Below are positions 24,184 through 33,810 of a stretch of DNA of 64,000 bases, one piece after another. Where the stretch lies: the NCBI RefSeq assembly GCF_034676705.1, contig NZ_JAUCBS010000013.1:3291848-3355847 (forward strand), written 5' to 3'. Source of the DNA: Gemmobacter sp. (GTDB taxonomy: Bacteria > Pseudomonadota > Alphaproteobacteria > Rhodobacterales > Rhodobacteraceae). Numbering within the stretch: the first letter of the stretch is position 1; the number at the start of each line of letters is the position of its first letter. Under the pieces are notes generated by a model. It worked only from the letters and a program-made list of their open reading frames with translations. It had not been told where the DNA came from and made no database searches. A program made the position numbers and the translations under genes.

Positions 24184-25703
24184 AACCGACCCCGCCTGAT
24201 GTGCCGTGGGGCGTGATCGACCGGATCGTAGCCACCGTCGCGCCCCGCACGGCCGCACGGCGCTATGCCGCCCGGGTGGCGATCGCAAACCTGCGGCGCG
24301 GCTATGACGCCGCCGCCCGCGGACGTGGCACGGATGGATGGCGCGCGGGCAGCGCCGCGGCAGATGCGGAAATCGCTGTCGCAGGCGGCGCGCTGCGCGA
24401 TCGGATGCGCGATCTGGTGCGGAATGACCCGCTCGCGGCGAAGGCGGTGCAAGTGCTGGTGTCGAACATCGTCGGCACCGGCATTCGGCCTCGGGCCGCG
24501 GCGGCCGATCCAGCGCTGAACAAGCTCGCGGATGATCTCTGGAAGCGCTGGGCACCGCGGGCCGATGCCGACGGGCACACTGATTTCCATGGCCTCACCG
24601 CCCTGGCCGTCCGCGAAATGATCGAAGGTGGCGAGGTCTTTGCCCTGCGCCGTCGCCGCCGCGCCAGCGACAGCCTCGCCGCGCCGGTGCAGATTCAGCT
24701 GAACGAGGCCGACCATCTAGACGGGGTCAGGTTCGACAACCAGCCCGATGGTGGCCGGATCGTCCAGGGCATCGAATACGACGCGCTGGGCCGCCGCCGC
24801 GGGTATTGGATGTTCCCCGATCATCCGGGCGATACGATGCCGGTCTTCGGACGGCGGTTTGAATCGCTGCGGGTTGGCGCGGAAGGCGTCGCTCATCTCT
24901 TCGAACGCCAGCGCGTCCAGAACCGCGGTGTGCCTTGGGGCGTCCCCGCCATGCGGGCGCTGCGGGAGCTTGGCGACTGGCAAACGGCAGAACTGGTTCG
25001 GAAGAAGATCGAGGCATCGATGGTGGGCTTCGTCTTTGGCGCCGATGAGGATCAGCAGTCCATGGCGCCGGTCGTGCAAGATGCCGATGGAAACCGCATC
25101 GAGCAGTTCGAACCCGGCCTCATCGGCTATGTCCGCAACGGCAAGGACATCAAGTTCAACACGCCCGCTTCAACCTCGGGCATCTACGAATGGAACAGGG
25201 TGCAGCAGCACATCATCTCGGCCGGGTTCCGCGTGCCCTATGAGCTGATGACCGGCGATCTGTCTCAGGTCAACTTCGCCTCCTCGCGGGTCGGCCTGCA
25301 TGAGTTCCGCCGCATGGTCGAGGCGGTGCAATGGCAGGTGGTGATCCCGATGTTCTGCCAGCGCATCTGGGATTGGGTGATGGAGGCCGCCTGGACGGCC
25401 GGTGCCCTGCCCCAGCCCGAGATCGCCGTCGAATGGGCCCCGCCCCGATTTGAGAGCGTAAACCCGCTGCAGGACGTGACCGCCGATCTGATGGAGGTCC
25501 GCGCCGGGTTCTCCACCCCGGCACAGCAGATTGCCCGGCGCGGCTATGACCCGCGCGAGGTGGTCGAGGAATGGCAGAAGTATGCCGCCCTCTTCGATCA
25601 GCTGGGCCTGATCTTCGATGCCGATCCCCGCCGCGTCAGCCGCGCCGGTCTGGCGCAAGCCGTGGACGCGACGGATCGCGACCCGCCCCCCGACGAAAGG
25701 TAA
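24180..25703 (+). CDS. portal protein, lambda family
   Basis: 507 aa. Visible family features are RDLVRNDPLAAKAVQVLVSNIVGTGI near 82, EGGEVFALRRRR near 140, YEYDALGRRRGYWMF-type core and a C-terminal GYDPREVVEEWQKYAALFDQLGL. It forms the DNA-entry dodecamer at the capsid vertex. Coupled to the gpW gene by ATGA and followed six bases later by the protease-capsid gene. Confidence 0.9.
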   Translation: MKPTPPDVPWGVIDRIVATVAPRTAARRYAARVAIANLRRGYDAAARGRGTDGWRAGSAAADAEIAVAGGALRDRMRDLVRNDPLAAKAVQVLVSNIVGTGIRPRAAAADPALNKLADDLWKRWAPRADADGHTDFHGLTALAVREMIEGGEVFALRRRRRASDSLAAPVQIQLNEADHLDGVRFDNQPDGGRIVQGIEYDALGRRRGYWMFPDHPGDTMPVFGRRFESLRVGAEGVAHLFERQRVQNRGVPWGVPAMRALRELGDWQTAELVRKKIEASMVGFVFGADEDQQSMAPVVQDADGNRIEQFEPGLIGYVRNGKDIKFNTPASTSGIYEWNRVQQHIISAGFRVPYELMTGDLSQVNFASSRVGLHEFRRMVEAVQWQVVIPMFCQRIWDWVMEAAWTAGALPQPEIAVEWAPPRFESVNPLQDVTADLMEVRAGFSTPAQQIARRGYDPREVVEEWQKYAALFDQLGLIFDADPRRVSRAGLAQAVDATDRDPPPDER

Positions 25704-25708
25704 CCCCG

Positions 25709-27721
25709 ATGCCCAACGAGACCCGAAACCTCCCGCTGATCACGCGGGAGGCCTCGCTGCGGCTTGTCCGCGGCGAGGGCGACGAAAGGACGATCGACGT
25801 GATCTGGACCACCGGAGCGACCGTGCAGCGATGGCGCTATGAGGGCTGGGATGATGTCGTCGAATATGACGAAGAACTGGTCGTCACGCCCGGCGCCGTG
25901 CGGATGGATCGCCTGAACGCCGGTGCGCCGTTCCTCGACTCGCACCGATCCTGGGGGCTGGAGTCCGTTGTGGGCGCCGTTCTGCCCGGCACGGCCCGGA
26001 TCGAGGGCGGCCAGGGCTTTGCCCGGGTGCGGCTAACCTCGGCGCCGGATGCCGCGCCGATCGTGCAGCGGATCATGGATGGCACGGTCTCCGCCGTCTC
26101 CGTCGGCTACCGGGTTCACCGCTACGACATCACGAAAGCCCAGGGGCAGCGCGAGTTGTGGCGTGCGGTCGACTGGGAGCCGATGGAAATCTCCGCCGTC
26201 GCCATGCCCGCCGATCCGGGCGCGCATATCCGCGGCGCCGATGCTGCAACCGGCACTGCCCGAACTGAAACCCTCACCCCCTGCCTCCTCACCCGCACCG
26301 ACACGCCCGCCCTTTCCCCGAACCAGACGAGGACCACCATGCCCGAGACCCAAACGCCCGAAGCCGACACGAACGGCGAAACCCGCGCCGCGCCCATCAC
26401 GCCGCCTGCGGCCGATCCGACCCCCGATTCGATCCGCACCGAGGCGAACCGTTCCGCGGCCGAAGTGCTGGCGCTTTGCGAACGCCACGCGCTGGGCGCG
26501 GGCTTTGCGGCCGACCTGATCCGCCGCGGCCTCTCGCTTGACGCCGCCCGGGCCGCGATCCTCGACAAGCTGGCCGAAGCCGATGCCCCTGCCGCCCGAG
26601 GCTCCGAACCCGTCGCCGCCACCGCCCGTGGCACCGGCGCGGCCGACGCGGCCTATCGCGAGGCCATGTCCGAGGCCCTGCTGCACCGCCACAACCCCGG
26701 CCGGGCGCAACTGACCGACCGCGCGCGCGAGTTCCGCGGCCTGACCCTCCTCGAACTGGCGCGCCACGCGCTTGATCGCCGCGGCATCGCCACCCGCGGC
26801 CTGTCCAAGATGGAACTGGCGACCGAAGCCCTGATCGGCCGCTCGGGCCTGCATTCGACCAGCGACTTCCCTCTGATCCTGGCGAACGTCGCCAACAAGA
26901 CCCTGCGCGCGGCCTATGACACCACGCCCCGCACCTTCACCGCCTGGGCGCGCCAAGCCGTCATCACCGACTTCAAGCCGGTCGCCCGCAACCAGCTCGG
27001 CGGTGCGCCGGACCTCTTGCGCGTGCCAGAATCGGGCGAGTTCACCTATGGCACCATCGGCGAAAGCCGCGAGGTCTATGCGCTGGTCACCTATGGCCGG
27101 ATCGTCGGCATCACCCGTCAGACCCTGATCAACGACGACCTTGATGCCTTCACCCGCATCCCTTCGGCCTTTGGTGCCGCTGCGGCCGATCTCGAAAGCG
27201 ACCTCGTCTATTCGATCTTCTCGACCAACCCCAACATGGCCGACGGCAACCCGCTCTTCCATGCCTCCCACGCCAACCTCGGCACGGCGGGTGCCATCTC
27301 GGAAACCACCCTGGCTGAGGCTTACCGCCTCTTCGGCAACCAGCGCGGCCTCGAGGGGCGGCAAATCAGCGTCCTGCCGCGCTACATCATCACCCCGCCG
27401 GGCGTCCGGTCGGTCGAGGCGCGCAAGAACGTCACCGCAACCACCCCGAACGCGGTGGCGGGTGTGAACGCCTTCGCCAATCGCCTGGAACCGATCGAGG
27501 AAGCCCGCCTGATCCCCGCCGCGGGGCCCGACCCCTGGTTCCTTGCCGCCGATCCATCGCGGATCGACACGATCGAGTTCGCCTATCTCGAGGGCCAGCA
27601 GGGCGTTTACACCGAGACCCGTTCCGGCTTCGAGGTGGACGGCATCGAGATCAAGGCCCGCCACGACTTCGCCGCCAAGGCCATCGACTGGCGCGGCCTC
27701 TTCCGCAACGCGGGCGTCTGA
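25709..27721 (+). CDS. prohead protease fused to major capsid protein
   Basis: 670 aa from the ATG at 25709. Residues 1-190 are a prohead protease (NAGAPFLDSHRSW carries the expected His; GTVSAVSVGYRVHRY the Ser region). A ~90-residue Pro/Thr/Ala linker and a delta-like helical region follow. Residues ~400-670 are an HK97-fold capsid (DFPLILANVANKTLRAAYDT, ADGNPLFHASHANLGT). An internal ATG at 26339 (residue 211), preceded by GAGGA, could give a separate 460-aa scaffold-capsid product. Such fusions are known in related phages. Confidence 0.88.
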   Translation: MPNETRNLPLITREASLRLVRGEGDERTIDVIWTTGATVQRWRYEGWDDVVEYDEELVVTPGAVRMDRLNAGAPFLDSHRSWGLESVVGAVLPGTARIEGGQGFARVRLTSAPDAAPIVQRIMDGTVSAVSVGYRVHRYDITKAQGQRELWRAVDWEPMEISAVAMPADPGAHIRGADAATGTARTETLTPCLLTRTDTPALSPNQTRTTMPETQTPEADTNGETRAAPITPPAADPTPDSIRTEANRSAAEVLALCERHALGAGFAADLIRRGLSLDAARAAILDKLAEADAPAARGSEPVAATARGTGAADAAYREAMSEALLHRHNPGRAQLTDRAREFRGLTLLELARHALDRRGIATRGLSKMELATEALIGRSGLHSTSDFPLILANVANKTLRAAYDTTPRTFTAWARQAVITDFKPVARNQLGGAPDLLRVPESGEFTYGTIGESREVYALVTYGRIVGITRQTLINDDLDAFTRIPSAFGAAAADLESDLVYSIFSTNPNMADGNPLFHASHANLGTAGAISETTLAEAYRLFGNQRGLEGRQISVLPRYIITPPGVRSVEARKNVTATTPNAVAGVNAFANRLEPIEEARLIPAAGPDPWFLAADPSRIDTIEFAYLEGQQGVYTETRSGFEVDGIEIKARHDFAAKAIDWRGLFRNAGV

Positions 27722-27746
27722 CGCCCCTCTCTGAAGGAGAACCTCG

Positions 27747-28085
27747 ATGAAGAACTTCATCGCCAATGGCGAAACCATCAACATCACTGCCGCGGCCGTG
27801 ATCGCCTCCGGCCAGGGCGTGCTGGTCGGCAGCATCTTTGGCGTGGCCGAGGGAGCGGCGGCGATCGGCGAAACCGCCGTGATCCGGCTGGTGGGCGTGT
27901 TCTCACTGCCCAAAGCCCCCTCGCAGGCCTGGACGGTCGGCCAGACGATCTACTGGGATGCCGCGGCCAGCCGAACCACCAACGTCCTAACCGGCAACAC
28001 GCGGATCGGCATCGCCACGCAGGCAGTCGCGGGCGGCGCGGGCGACACGACGGGGATCGTGCGCCTGAACGGAGGCGCGACCTGA
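27747..28085 (+). CDS. capsid-associated protein, DUF2190 family
   Basis: 112 aa, small beta-rich, Gly/Ala-rich protein with GQGVLVGSIFGVAEGAAAIGE and GDTTGIVRLNGG, the DUF2190 pattern. In related phages it lies after the capsid gene and is a head decoration or stabilising protein. GAAGGAGA precedes the ATG. Confidence 0.75.
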   Translation: MKNFIANGETINITAAAVIASGQGVLVGSIFGVAEGAAAIGETAVIRLVGVFSLPKAPSQAWTVGQTIYWDAAASRTTNVLTGNTRIGIATQAVAGGAGDTTGIVRLNGGAT

Positions 28086-28086
28086 G

Positions 28087-28401
28087 ATGTCGGTCTTCGC
28101 CACGGCAACTGCCGCCCTCTTTCGCGATCCGAACCTCGCGCAGGATGCGCTTTGGCGATCGGGCGGGGCTGGCGCGCCGGTCGCCGTCCGCGTCATACTG
28201 CGGCGACCGGATGCGGTAACCGGCTTTGGCGAAGGCCGGTTTGTCACCGACAGCGTGATGATCGATGTTGAATGCGCCGCGCTGGGCGCCCTTGCACCCG
28301 GCGACACGTTCGACATCGGGGGCGTGATCTACGAGGTGCGGGGCGAGCCCCAGCGCGACGCCCTGCGCCATGTCTGGAAGGCCGAGGCGCGGGAGGTATG
28401 A
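28087..28401 (+). CDS. head-tail joining protein (gpFII-like)
   Basis: 104 aa, with FGEGRFVTDSVMIDVE and a C-terminal GVIYEVRGEPQRDALRHVWKAE, similar to head-tail connector proteins of the lambda FII type that follow the capsid gene. The stop overlaps the next start by ATGA. Confidence 0.6.
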   Translation: MSVFATATAALFRDPNLAQDALWRSGGAGAPVAVRVILRRPDAVTGFGEGRFVTDSVMIDVECAALGALAPGDTFDIGGVIYEVRGEPQRDALRHVWKAEAREV

Positions 28402-29039
28402 AGTTCGGCGCCAGCATCGACGGCGATCTGAACACGATCGCCACCGAGATCCTGCAAGAGGCCGAGGCCGCCGTCACCCGCGGCGTGTTTACCGCCGGGC
28501 GGCGCCTGCGTGACGACTGGCGCGGGCAGGTTCGGGCATCAGGACTTGGGTCGCGTCTCGCCAACACCGTCCGGCAGGCCGACTTTCCGCGATCGGGCAC
28601 GTCCCTTCGCGCCGCCAGTCTCGTCTGGACAAAGGCTCCTGACATCCTGCACGCCTTCGACGGCGGCGTGTTGATCCGCGGCAAGGATGGCCTCTGGCTG
28701 GCGATCCCCCTGCCTGCCGCGGGAGTCACCGGCATCGGCCGCCAACGGATCACGCCCTGGCGCTGGGAACAGCGCACCGGCCTGCGCTTGCGCTTCGTCT
28801 ATCGCCGGAACGGGCCCAGCTTGCTGGTCGCCGATGATGCGCGGCTGAACAGTCGGGGGCTCGCCGCGGCCAAGGGCGGGCGTCGGCGACGGGATGGGGT
28901 TTTGACCGGTGCGCAGACGGTGCCGGTGTTCCTGCTCGTCAAGCAGGTGAAGATGCCGAAGAAGCTGGACCTTGATGGGTTGGCACGAGAAGCGACGGTG
29001 CGGCTGCCGGGGGCGATCTTGGGGGAATGGAAGGGGTGA
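28398..29039 (+). CDS. minor tail/connector protein, DUF6441-like
   Basis: 213 aa, basic. RGVFTAGRRLRDDWRGQVRASGLGSRLANTVRQ and a C-terminal PVFLLVKQVKMPKKLDLDGLAR are typical of phage tail-completion-type proteins (gpZ-like role) annotated as DUF6441. Coupled to the preceding connector gene. The tail cluster is then interrupted by the patatin insertion. Confidence 0.6.
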   Translation: MKFGASIDGDLNTIATEILQEAEAAVTRGVFTAGRRLRDDWRGQVRASGLGSRLANTVRQADFPRSGTSLRAASLVWTKAPDILHAFDGGVLIRGKDGLWLAIPLPAAGVTGIGRQRITPWRWEQRTGLRLRFVYRRNGPSLLVADDARLNSRGLAAAKGGRRRRDGVLTGAQTVPVFLLVKQVKMPKKLDLDGLAREATVRLPGAILGEWKG

Positions 29040-29197
29040 CGATCACGTTCAACAGAGCCTATGCTTCATTCGCAAAAAAAGATTCGCCACCGATAGGTTT
29101 CGCACCGATTAAACTCAGGCGGGATCAGATTTTCTGGCTTCCCAACGTACCAACCGTCGCCTAGCTTGTTGCTGCGGCCGTGACAGAGGAGCAGCAG

Positions 29198-29560
29198 GTG
29201 GAAATTTGGGTAATTCTGGACGGCTCTGGTCAAATAAAGACGTATCCAGATCGCCTACTGCTACGTCGTGGAGAGAACGTAAAGTGGAGATTCCAAGCAT
29301 CAGAAACTTCAATCTTTGAAATTAACTGGACAGTCTATTTCGAAAAGAGAAGTCCTTTTGTTGGTGTCTTCGACTTTAGCGCGCGGAGCTACCTCGAAAC
29401 ACGTGATAGGCGCAACCCAATAACAAGACAACATCTCACAACCACGGCTGCAAAGACAATTGGCGGCGAACCTGGAGAATATAAGTATGGTATAAGGGCC
29501 ATCGATCCCAGAAACCAAGAAACACTTGCTGACGAAGATCCATACATAATTGTACTGTAG
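29198..29560 (+). CDS. small beta-sandwich-like protein paired with patatin
   Basis: 120 aa from the GTG at 29198 (AGAGGAG six bases upstream; an earlier GTG at 29180 lacks a ribosome site). The predicted strands (EIWVILDGSGQI, VKWRFQAS, EYKYGIRAID, DPYIIVL) suggest an Ig- or cupredoxin-like sandwich. No family named. The DNA is AT-rich compared with the surrounding tail genes. With the patatin gene 30 bases downstream it forms an inserted two-gene unit. Confidence 0.55.
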   Translation: MEIWVILDGSGQIKTYPDRLLLRRGENVKWRFQASETSIFEINWTVYFEKRSPFVGVFDFSARSYLETRDRRNPITRQHLTTTAAKTIGGEPGEYKYGIRAIDPRNQETLADEDPYIIVL

Positions 29561-29590
29561 GTTCGCATTCAATGCTAAGGAGCGCAACTA

Positions 29591-30901
29591 GTGCCCTACC
29601 TGATTGAACTATTGTGTATTGGCTTCGATGGATATGACCTACTAAAACGATCCGCCATTGAGCTCAACAGAATTCAGCAAGAGTTTGAGTTTAGATTAAC
29701 TTCTCCCTCATTGAGGGATAAAAGCACAACTTTTGTTCGCAGCATTTATCAGGCTACGGATGTTTTCAACCACCTTTCAGAGACAAGACGACTTGATGGC
29801 GGCCATAGACCCTTCATAATTGCATTCATTGATAAGCCATTGGACGGGGAAAAGTATACAAACTTGTTCGGCTCCCATCGAGCCCGAGAAGGGCTGGCAA
29901 TTGTTACAATAGATCGTTTTCAGCAGTTCGTGAAGGAAGCACAAAGATTCTGTCAGTACTACTTGACGCGATACGCGATGAGCTTTGCTGCACCAGAAGT
30001 GAAGGCGCACACTGATCCCGATCGCGCCGACTGCTATTTCAACCAAAAGATTTTTAAGCCAGAGATTCGTTTGTCCATGGATACAGGAAAACTCTGCGAT
30101 GCTTGCCGGGAGCAGATGGAAAACGCTAAGCCTGCCGATCGTCCCCGCCTAAGCTCCGCAGAGTCTGCCGCGCTAGAAAAAATGCGCAAGTGGGTCGCAA
30201 AGCAAATTCCCTACGCGCTTATTCTAAAGGGCGGAGGAGTTAAAGGACTGGCATATGCGGGGGCACTTCGCGTGCTTGAACGGTTCTATTCTTTCGATCG
30301 CTTCATCGGCACTTCCGCTGGTGGAATCGCAGCAGTTCTGCTTTCCGCTGGGTATCGCCCCAATCAACTCGCTGAAATTCTTATGCAGAAGAACCTGCGG
30401 GATTTCTTGGACTCTTCTTTCGCTGCTCGGTGTATGAACCTCTTGTCAAGGGGTGGCCTCCACAAGGGGGATGCAATGGAGGAGTGGTTGCGCTCATTAC
30501 TGAAGGAGAAGCTGGGTGAACGCGCATATTTTCCAATGAAGGAAATAGGAAATGTTGCTGTCTTCGCCGCGCGCAGAAATGAAGGGTTAATTGCATTTGA
30601 TTCAGCAGGCGATCGAAGGGATGCTGATGCTTGTTTCGCTGCCCGATGCAGCGCATCAATTCCGGTTCTTTTTGTGCCAAAGGAAGTTGACGGCGTTCGC
30701 GTTTACGATGGAGGAGTGCGCGCAAATTTCCCCCTAGACCAATTTTTGCAGAGCCACAACGGTAGAAATTTTATTGGCCTGCATCTTTCTGACCCTATAC
30801 AGAGACATGGCTCTGTAATTGGAGATCTGATCAATATTTTCCTTCAAGGCGAAGAAGGATCGATAGTCCAAGAGAACAGCAAAGACATTGTTCAAATATA
30901 G
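29591..30901 (+). pseudogene. patatin-like phospholipase, 3' end cut off by an IS5-family element
   Basis: 436 aa as it stands. The first ~205 residues are an unrecognised domain with a CDACREQ motif. The patatin domain follows: GGGVKGLAYAGAL (oxyanion hole, about 217), GTSAGG (nucleophile Ser, about 240) and DGGVRANFP (catalytic Asp, about 373). The reading frame meets a TAG made at the IS boundary (30899-30901). Joining across the IS restores the frame and adds about 60 codons ending at 32263. The catalytic residues remain, so partial activity is possible. Patatins act as membrane-degrading effectors in several anti-phage systems. Confidence 0.85.
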
Positions 30902-32072
30902 GAACGTCTGATCAACGGCTTCGGCTGCGCCAAGCTGGCCGCGTGACTCATTGTGCCACCCGAAGACCTGCGTCCGTAGACTGTTTTCGTGCATTGCGAG
31001 CCGCCTGAGCGGCCGTTTCGTGGGTTTCAGGCAGACTCGTCCTCATACCATAAGCCTCCGTCGCACCAGGAACAGGTTGCCGAGGGCGAAGAGTGTGAAC
31101 AGCTGGGCGCGGTTCTTGGCGAGGCCGCGATAGCGGGTCTTCACGTGGCCGAACTGCCGCTTGATGATGCGGAAAGGATGCTCGACCTTCGCGCGCACCA
31201 TGGCGATGATCCGGTTGATCCGTTCGTCGACCGGGTGCAGCGAGCCACCCTTCGGGGCCTTGCGCATGACGCCCCAGACGTTGCCCGGCACCGCGAATGC
31301 GGCCTCCCGGTCAGCGCTGACATAGCCCTTGTCGGCCCAGACCGAGGTTTCTTCGCCGTGCAGCAGTTCGTCCCAGACCTGGCTGTCGTGCACCTTGGCG
31401 GTCGAGGTTTCCAGACTGTGGGTCACGCCGCTGTCCGCATCCACGCCGACATGGGCTTTCATGCCGAAATACCAGTCGTTGCCTTTCTTGGTGGACGACA
31501 TCTCGGGATCGCGGGCCTTGGCCTTGTTCTTGGTCGAGGAAGGCGCGTCGATGATCGTCGCGTCCACCAGCGTGCCCGAGCGCAGCGTGATCCCCTTGTC
31601 GGCGAGGTGCGCGTTCACGTCCGCGAAGATCGCCTCGGTCAGAGCGTGCCGCTCCAGCAGGTGACGGAAATTCAGGATCGTGGTCTCGTCGGGGATGCGG
31701 TCATCGCCCAGTTCGATCCCGGCGAACCGACGCATCGCCTCACTGTCGTATAGGGTTTCCTCGGCCATCGGGTCGCTCAGCGCATACCAGTTCTGGAGAA
31801 AGTAGACCCGCAGCATCGTTTCCAGCGGCATCGCCGGACGCCCGCCCTTCGGCCCGACCTTGGGGTAATGCGGCGCGATGAGCGCCAGCAGCCGCCCCCA
31901 CGGAACAACTGCCTCCATCTCCGTCAGGAACTGCTCGCGCCGCGTTACCTTCTTCTTCATCGCGTCGCGAAGACCGGGAAAGGCAGGCTGTTTCGGCATC
32001 GGCGGGGCCCCTCGTCGCGTCCCGGAAATGCTATCAGATCACGCCAAAACGCGCAGGTTTTTCAGACGTTCC
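30901..32072 (-). mobile_element. IS5-family insertion sequence
   Basis: 1172 bp with terminal inverted repeats GGAACGTCTGA at both ends (30901-30911 and, inverted, 32062-32072). TATA flanks both sides as a target duplication. It carries one transposase gene on the minus strand and lies in the patatin gene. Confidence 0.85.
31043..31999 (-). CDS. IS5-family DDE transposase
   Basis: 318 aa, full length. The DDE residues are in LVDATIIDAP (first Asp), VWADKGYVS (second Asp) and KVEHPFRIIKRQFG (Glu, in the Y-(2)-R-(3)-E-like signature). The N-terminal MPLETMLRVYFLQNWYALSDPMAEETLYD is typical of this family. It looks intact. Confidence 0.9.
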   Translation of the reverse strand: MPKQPAFPGLRDAMKKKVTRREQFLTEMEAVVPWGRLLALIAPHYPKVGPKGGRPAMPLETMLRVYFLQNWYALSDPMAEETLYDSEAMRRFAGIELGDDRIPDETTILNFRHLLERHALTEAIFADVNAHLADKGITLRSGTLVDATIIDAPSSTKNKAKARDPEMSSTKKGNDWYFGMKAHVGVDADSGVTHSLETSTAKVHDSQVWDELLHGEETSVWADKGYVSADREAAFAVPGNVWGVMRKAPKGGSLHPVDERINRIIAMVRAKVEHPFRIIKRQFGHVKTRYRGLAKNRAQLFTLFALGNLFLVRRRLMV

Positions 32073-32263
32073 TATACACTAATCCAGTGAGCTTCCGAGA
32101 CTTTGACCTCTCGGACGCCAGCAAAGATTTTCTTTTGGCCGCAGGGGAGGCGGCTGCACTTAAGTTTCTGGCTAGCCGTGGAGTAGAAGATGCGCCCTCT
32201 GCGGAAACTTTGGCCGCCGCAGAGGAAAAACTGTCTGCGGCGAGGAAAAAAGTTTCGAAATAG
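32073..32263 (+). pseudogene. detached C-terminal part of the patatin gene
   Basis: Read in the patatin frame after removal of the IS and one TATA, this segment gives YTNPVSFRDFDLSDASKDFLL and on to KKVSK, stop at 32261-32263. The DFDLS ... GEAAALKFL pattern is the common C-terminal end of patatin-type effectors. It has no start of its own. 32264-32377 holds no gene. Confidence 0.8.
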
Positions 32264-32377
32264 TTATGTCACCTCAATTTCCACCGTAGTGGATGAGCCT
32301 CTTGAGGCGCGGACTACCCTCAGTTTTTCAAAGCGCAACAAAACATCAAGCCAACCTTCGATCAAGGCAAGAACCCC

Positions 32378-32818
32378 ATGGCCACACAATCCACGGCCGA
32401 GCGCTTGCTCGGGTCGCTCCATACCTTATTGTACGGCACGATGCCGCCGGGGGCCAAGGTGTTGCGCAACGCGATCCTGCCCGAGAAGGTGCCTGCGGCC
32501 GGGGTGGTGATCCTGCGCGACGGCGATCCGGGGGCGCCGGAAGTGTGGCTGTCGCCGCCGGGCTACTACTACGAACACCGGGCCGAGATCGAAGTGGTGG
32601 TCGATGGCACCCCAGCCGCCCGCGATGCCGCCTTCGACGCCCTGCGCGTCGCCATCGGCACAGCACTTGCCGCCGACCGGACGCTGGGCGGCCTTTGCGA
32701 CTACATCACGCCTGAGGCGCCCGAACCGGTGCTGCTGGCGATCGACGGCAATGAGGGTCTGAAGGCGGCAGTGATCCCAGTGATCCTCGCCTATGCCACG
32801 ACCGACCCACTTCTCTGA
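32378..32818 (+). CDS. tail completion/terminator protein
   Basis: 146 aa. The family is often labelled acyl-CoA transferase in phage genomes, but size and position fit a tail terminator or tube-completion protein. GVVILRDGDPGAPEVWLSPPGYYYEHRAEIEVVVDG and ALRVAIGTALAADRTLGGL are the typical segments. It lies before the tail tube gene, as expected for a gpU-like role. Confidence 0.6.
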   Translation: MATQSTAERLLGSLHTLLYGTMPPGAKVLRNAILPEKVPAAGVVILRDGDPGAPEVWLSPPGYYYEHRAEIEVVVDGTPAARDAAFDALRVAIGTALAADRTLGGLCDYITPEAPEPVLLAIDGNEGLKAAVIPVILAYATTDPLL

Positions 32819-32842
32819 CCCCACCCCCGAAAGGACTGACCC

Positions 32843-33787
32843 ATGGCCCGCCAGCCCGGCGCGCGGACGCAAGTCGCGTTCGCCTTCGAATCCGTTTACG
32901 GCACGCCGCCCGCCAGCGGCTATCGCCGGATGCCCTTTGCCACGACGACCCTCGGCTCCGAACAGGGCCTTCTGTCGCCCGAACTCCTCGGCTACGGCCG
33001 CGATCCGCAGGCGCCGATCCGCGATGCGGTGAATGTCGACGGCGATGTCGTCATTCCGATGGATGCCGAGAATCTGGGCTTCTGGCTGAAGGCGATCTTT
33101 GGCCAGCCCACCACCACCGGCACGACGCCCCGGACACATACGTTCCAGTCGGGCGGCTTCACGCTGCCCAGCATGGCGGTTGAGACGCAGATGCCCGATG
33201 TGCCGCGGTTTGCGATGTATTCCGGCCTCGTCGCTGATCGCATCCAGTGGCAATCGCAGCGCTCCGGGCTGCTAACGGCAACCGTCGGTCTGATCGGCCG
33301 CGGCGAGACGGTTGCGGCCACGACGGCCGCCGGAACCTTAACCGATGCCACCCTGCCCTTGCAGCGCTTCGGCAATTTCCAAGGATCGATCACTCGGAAC
33401 GGGGCGGCGCTGGGCAACATCGTCTCGGCGCAGGTGTCCTATGCCAACAACCTCGACCGGATCGAGACCATCCGCAACGACGGGCTCCTCGAAGGGTTGG
33501 ACCCGTCGATGGCCGCCCTCACGGGATCGATCGAGGCCCGCTTTGCGGACCTGACCTTGGTGAACCAGGCGATCGCCGGTGATCCCTGCGAACTGGTGTT
33601 CGCCTGGAGCCTCGGGGCGAATGCGTCGCTCACTTTCACGGTCCATGCCGCCTATCTGCCGCGGCCCCGCATCCCGATCAACGGGCCACAGGGCGTGCAG
33701 GCGACCTTTGAATGGCAAGCGGCGCGGGCCACCTCGCCCGCCCGCATGTGCACCGCCGTCCTTGTCAACACGACCGCCTCTTACTGA
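32843..33787 (+). CDS. major tail tube protein
   Basis: 314 aa. ARQPGARTQVAFAFESVYGTPPA at the start and repeated beta-rich segments (GFTLPSMAVETQMPD, ADLTLVNQAIAGDPCELVFAWSLG) match phage tail tube subunits of the lambda V-type superfamily. It is followed by the chaperone and tape-measure genes, the canonical order. Confidence 0.8.
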   Translation: MARQPGARTQVAFAFESVYGTPPASGYRRMPFATTTLGSEQGLLSPELLGYGRDPQAPIRDAVNVDGDVVIPMDAENLGFWLKAIFGQPTTTGTTPRTHTFQSGGFTLPSMAVETQMPDVPRFAMYSGLVADRIQWQSQRSGLLTATVGLIGRGETVAATTAAGTLTDATLPLQRFGNFQGSITRNGAALGNIVSAQVSYANNLDRIETIRNDGLLEGLDPSMAALTGSIEARFADLTLVNQAIAGDPCELVFAWSLGANASLTFTVHAAYLPRPRIPINGPQGVQATFEWQAARATSPARMCTAVLVNTTASY

Positions 33788-33810
33788 TCCCCTCAACTTG
33801 GAGCCCTCCC

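Noticed and set aside
26033..27913. 626-codon minus-strand frame opposite the capsid gene
   Set aside because: Antisense shadow; low-complexity Gly/Ala/Arg translation and no promoter or ribosome site.
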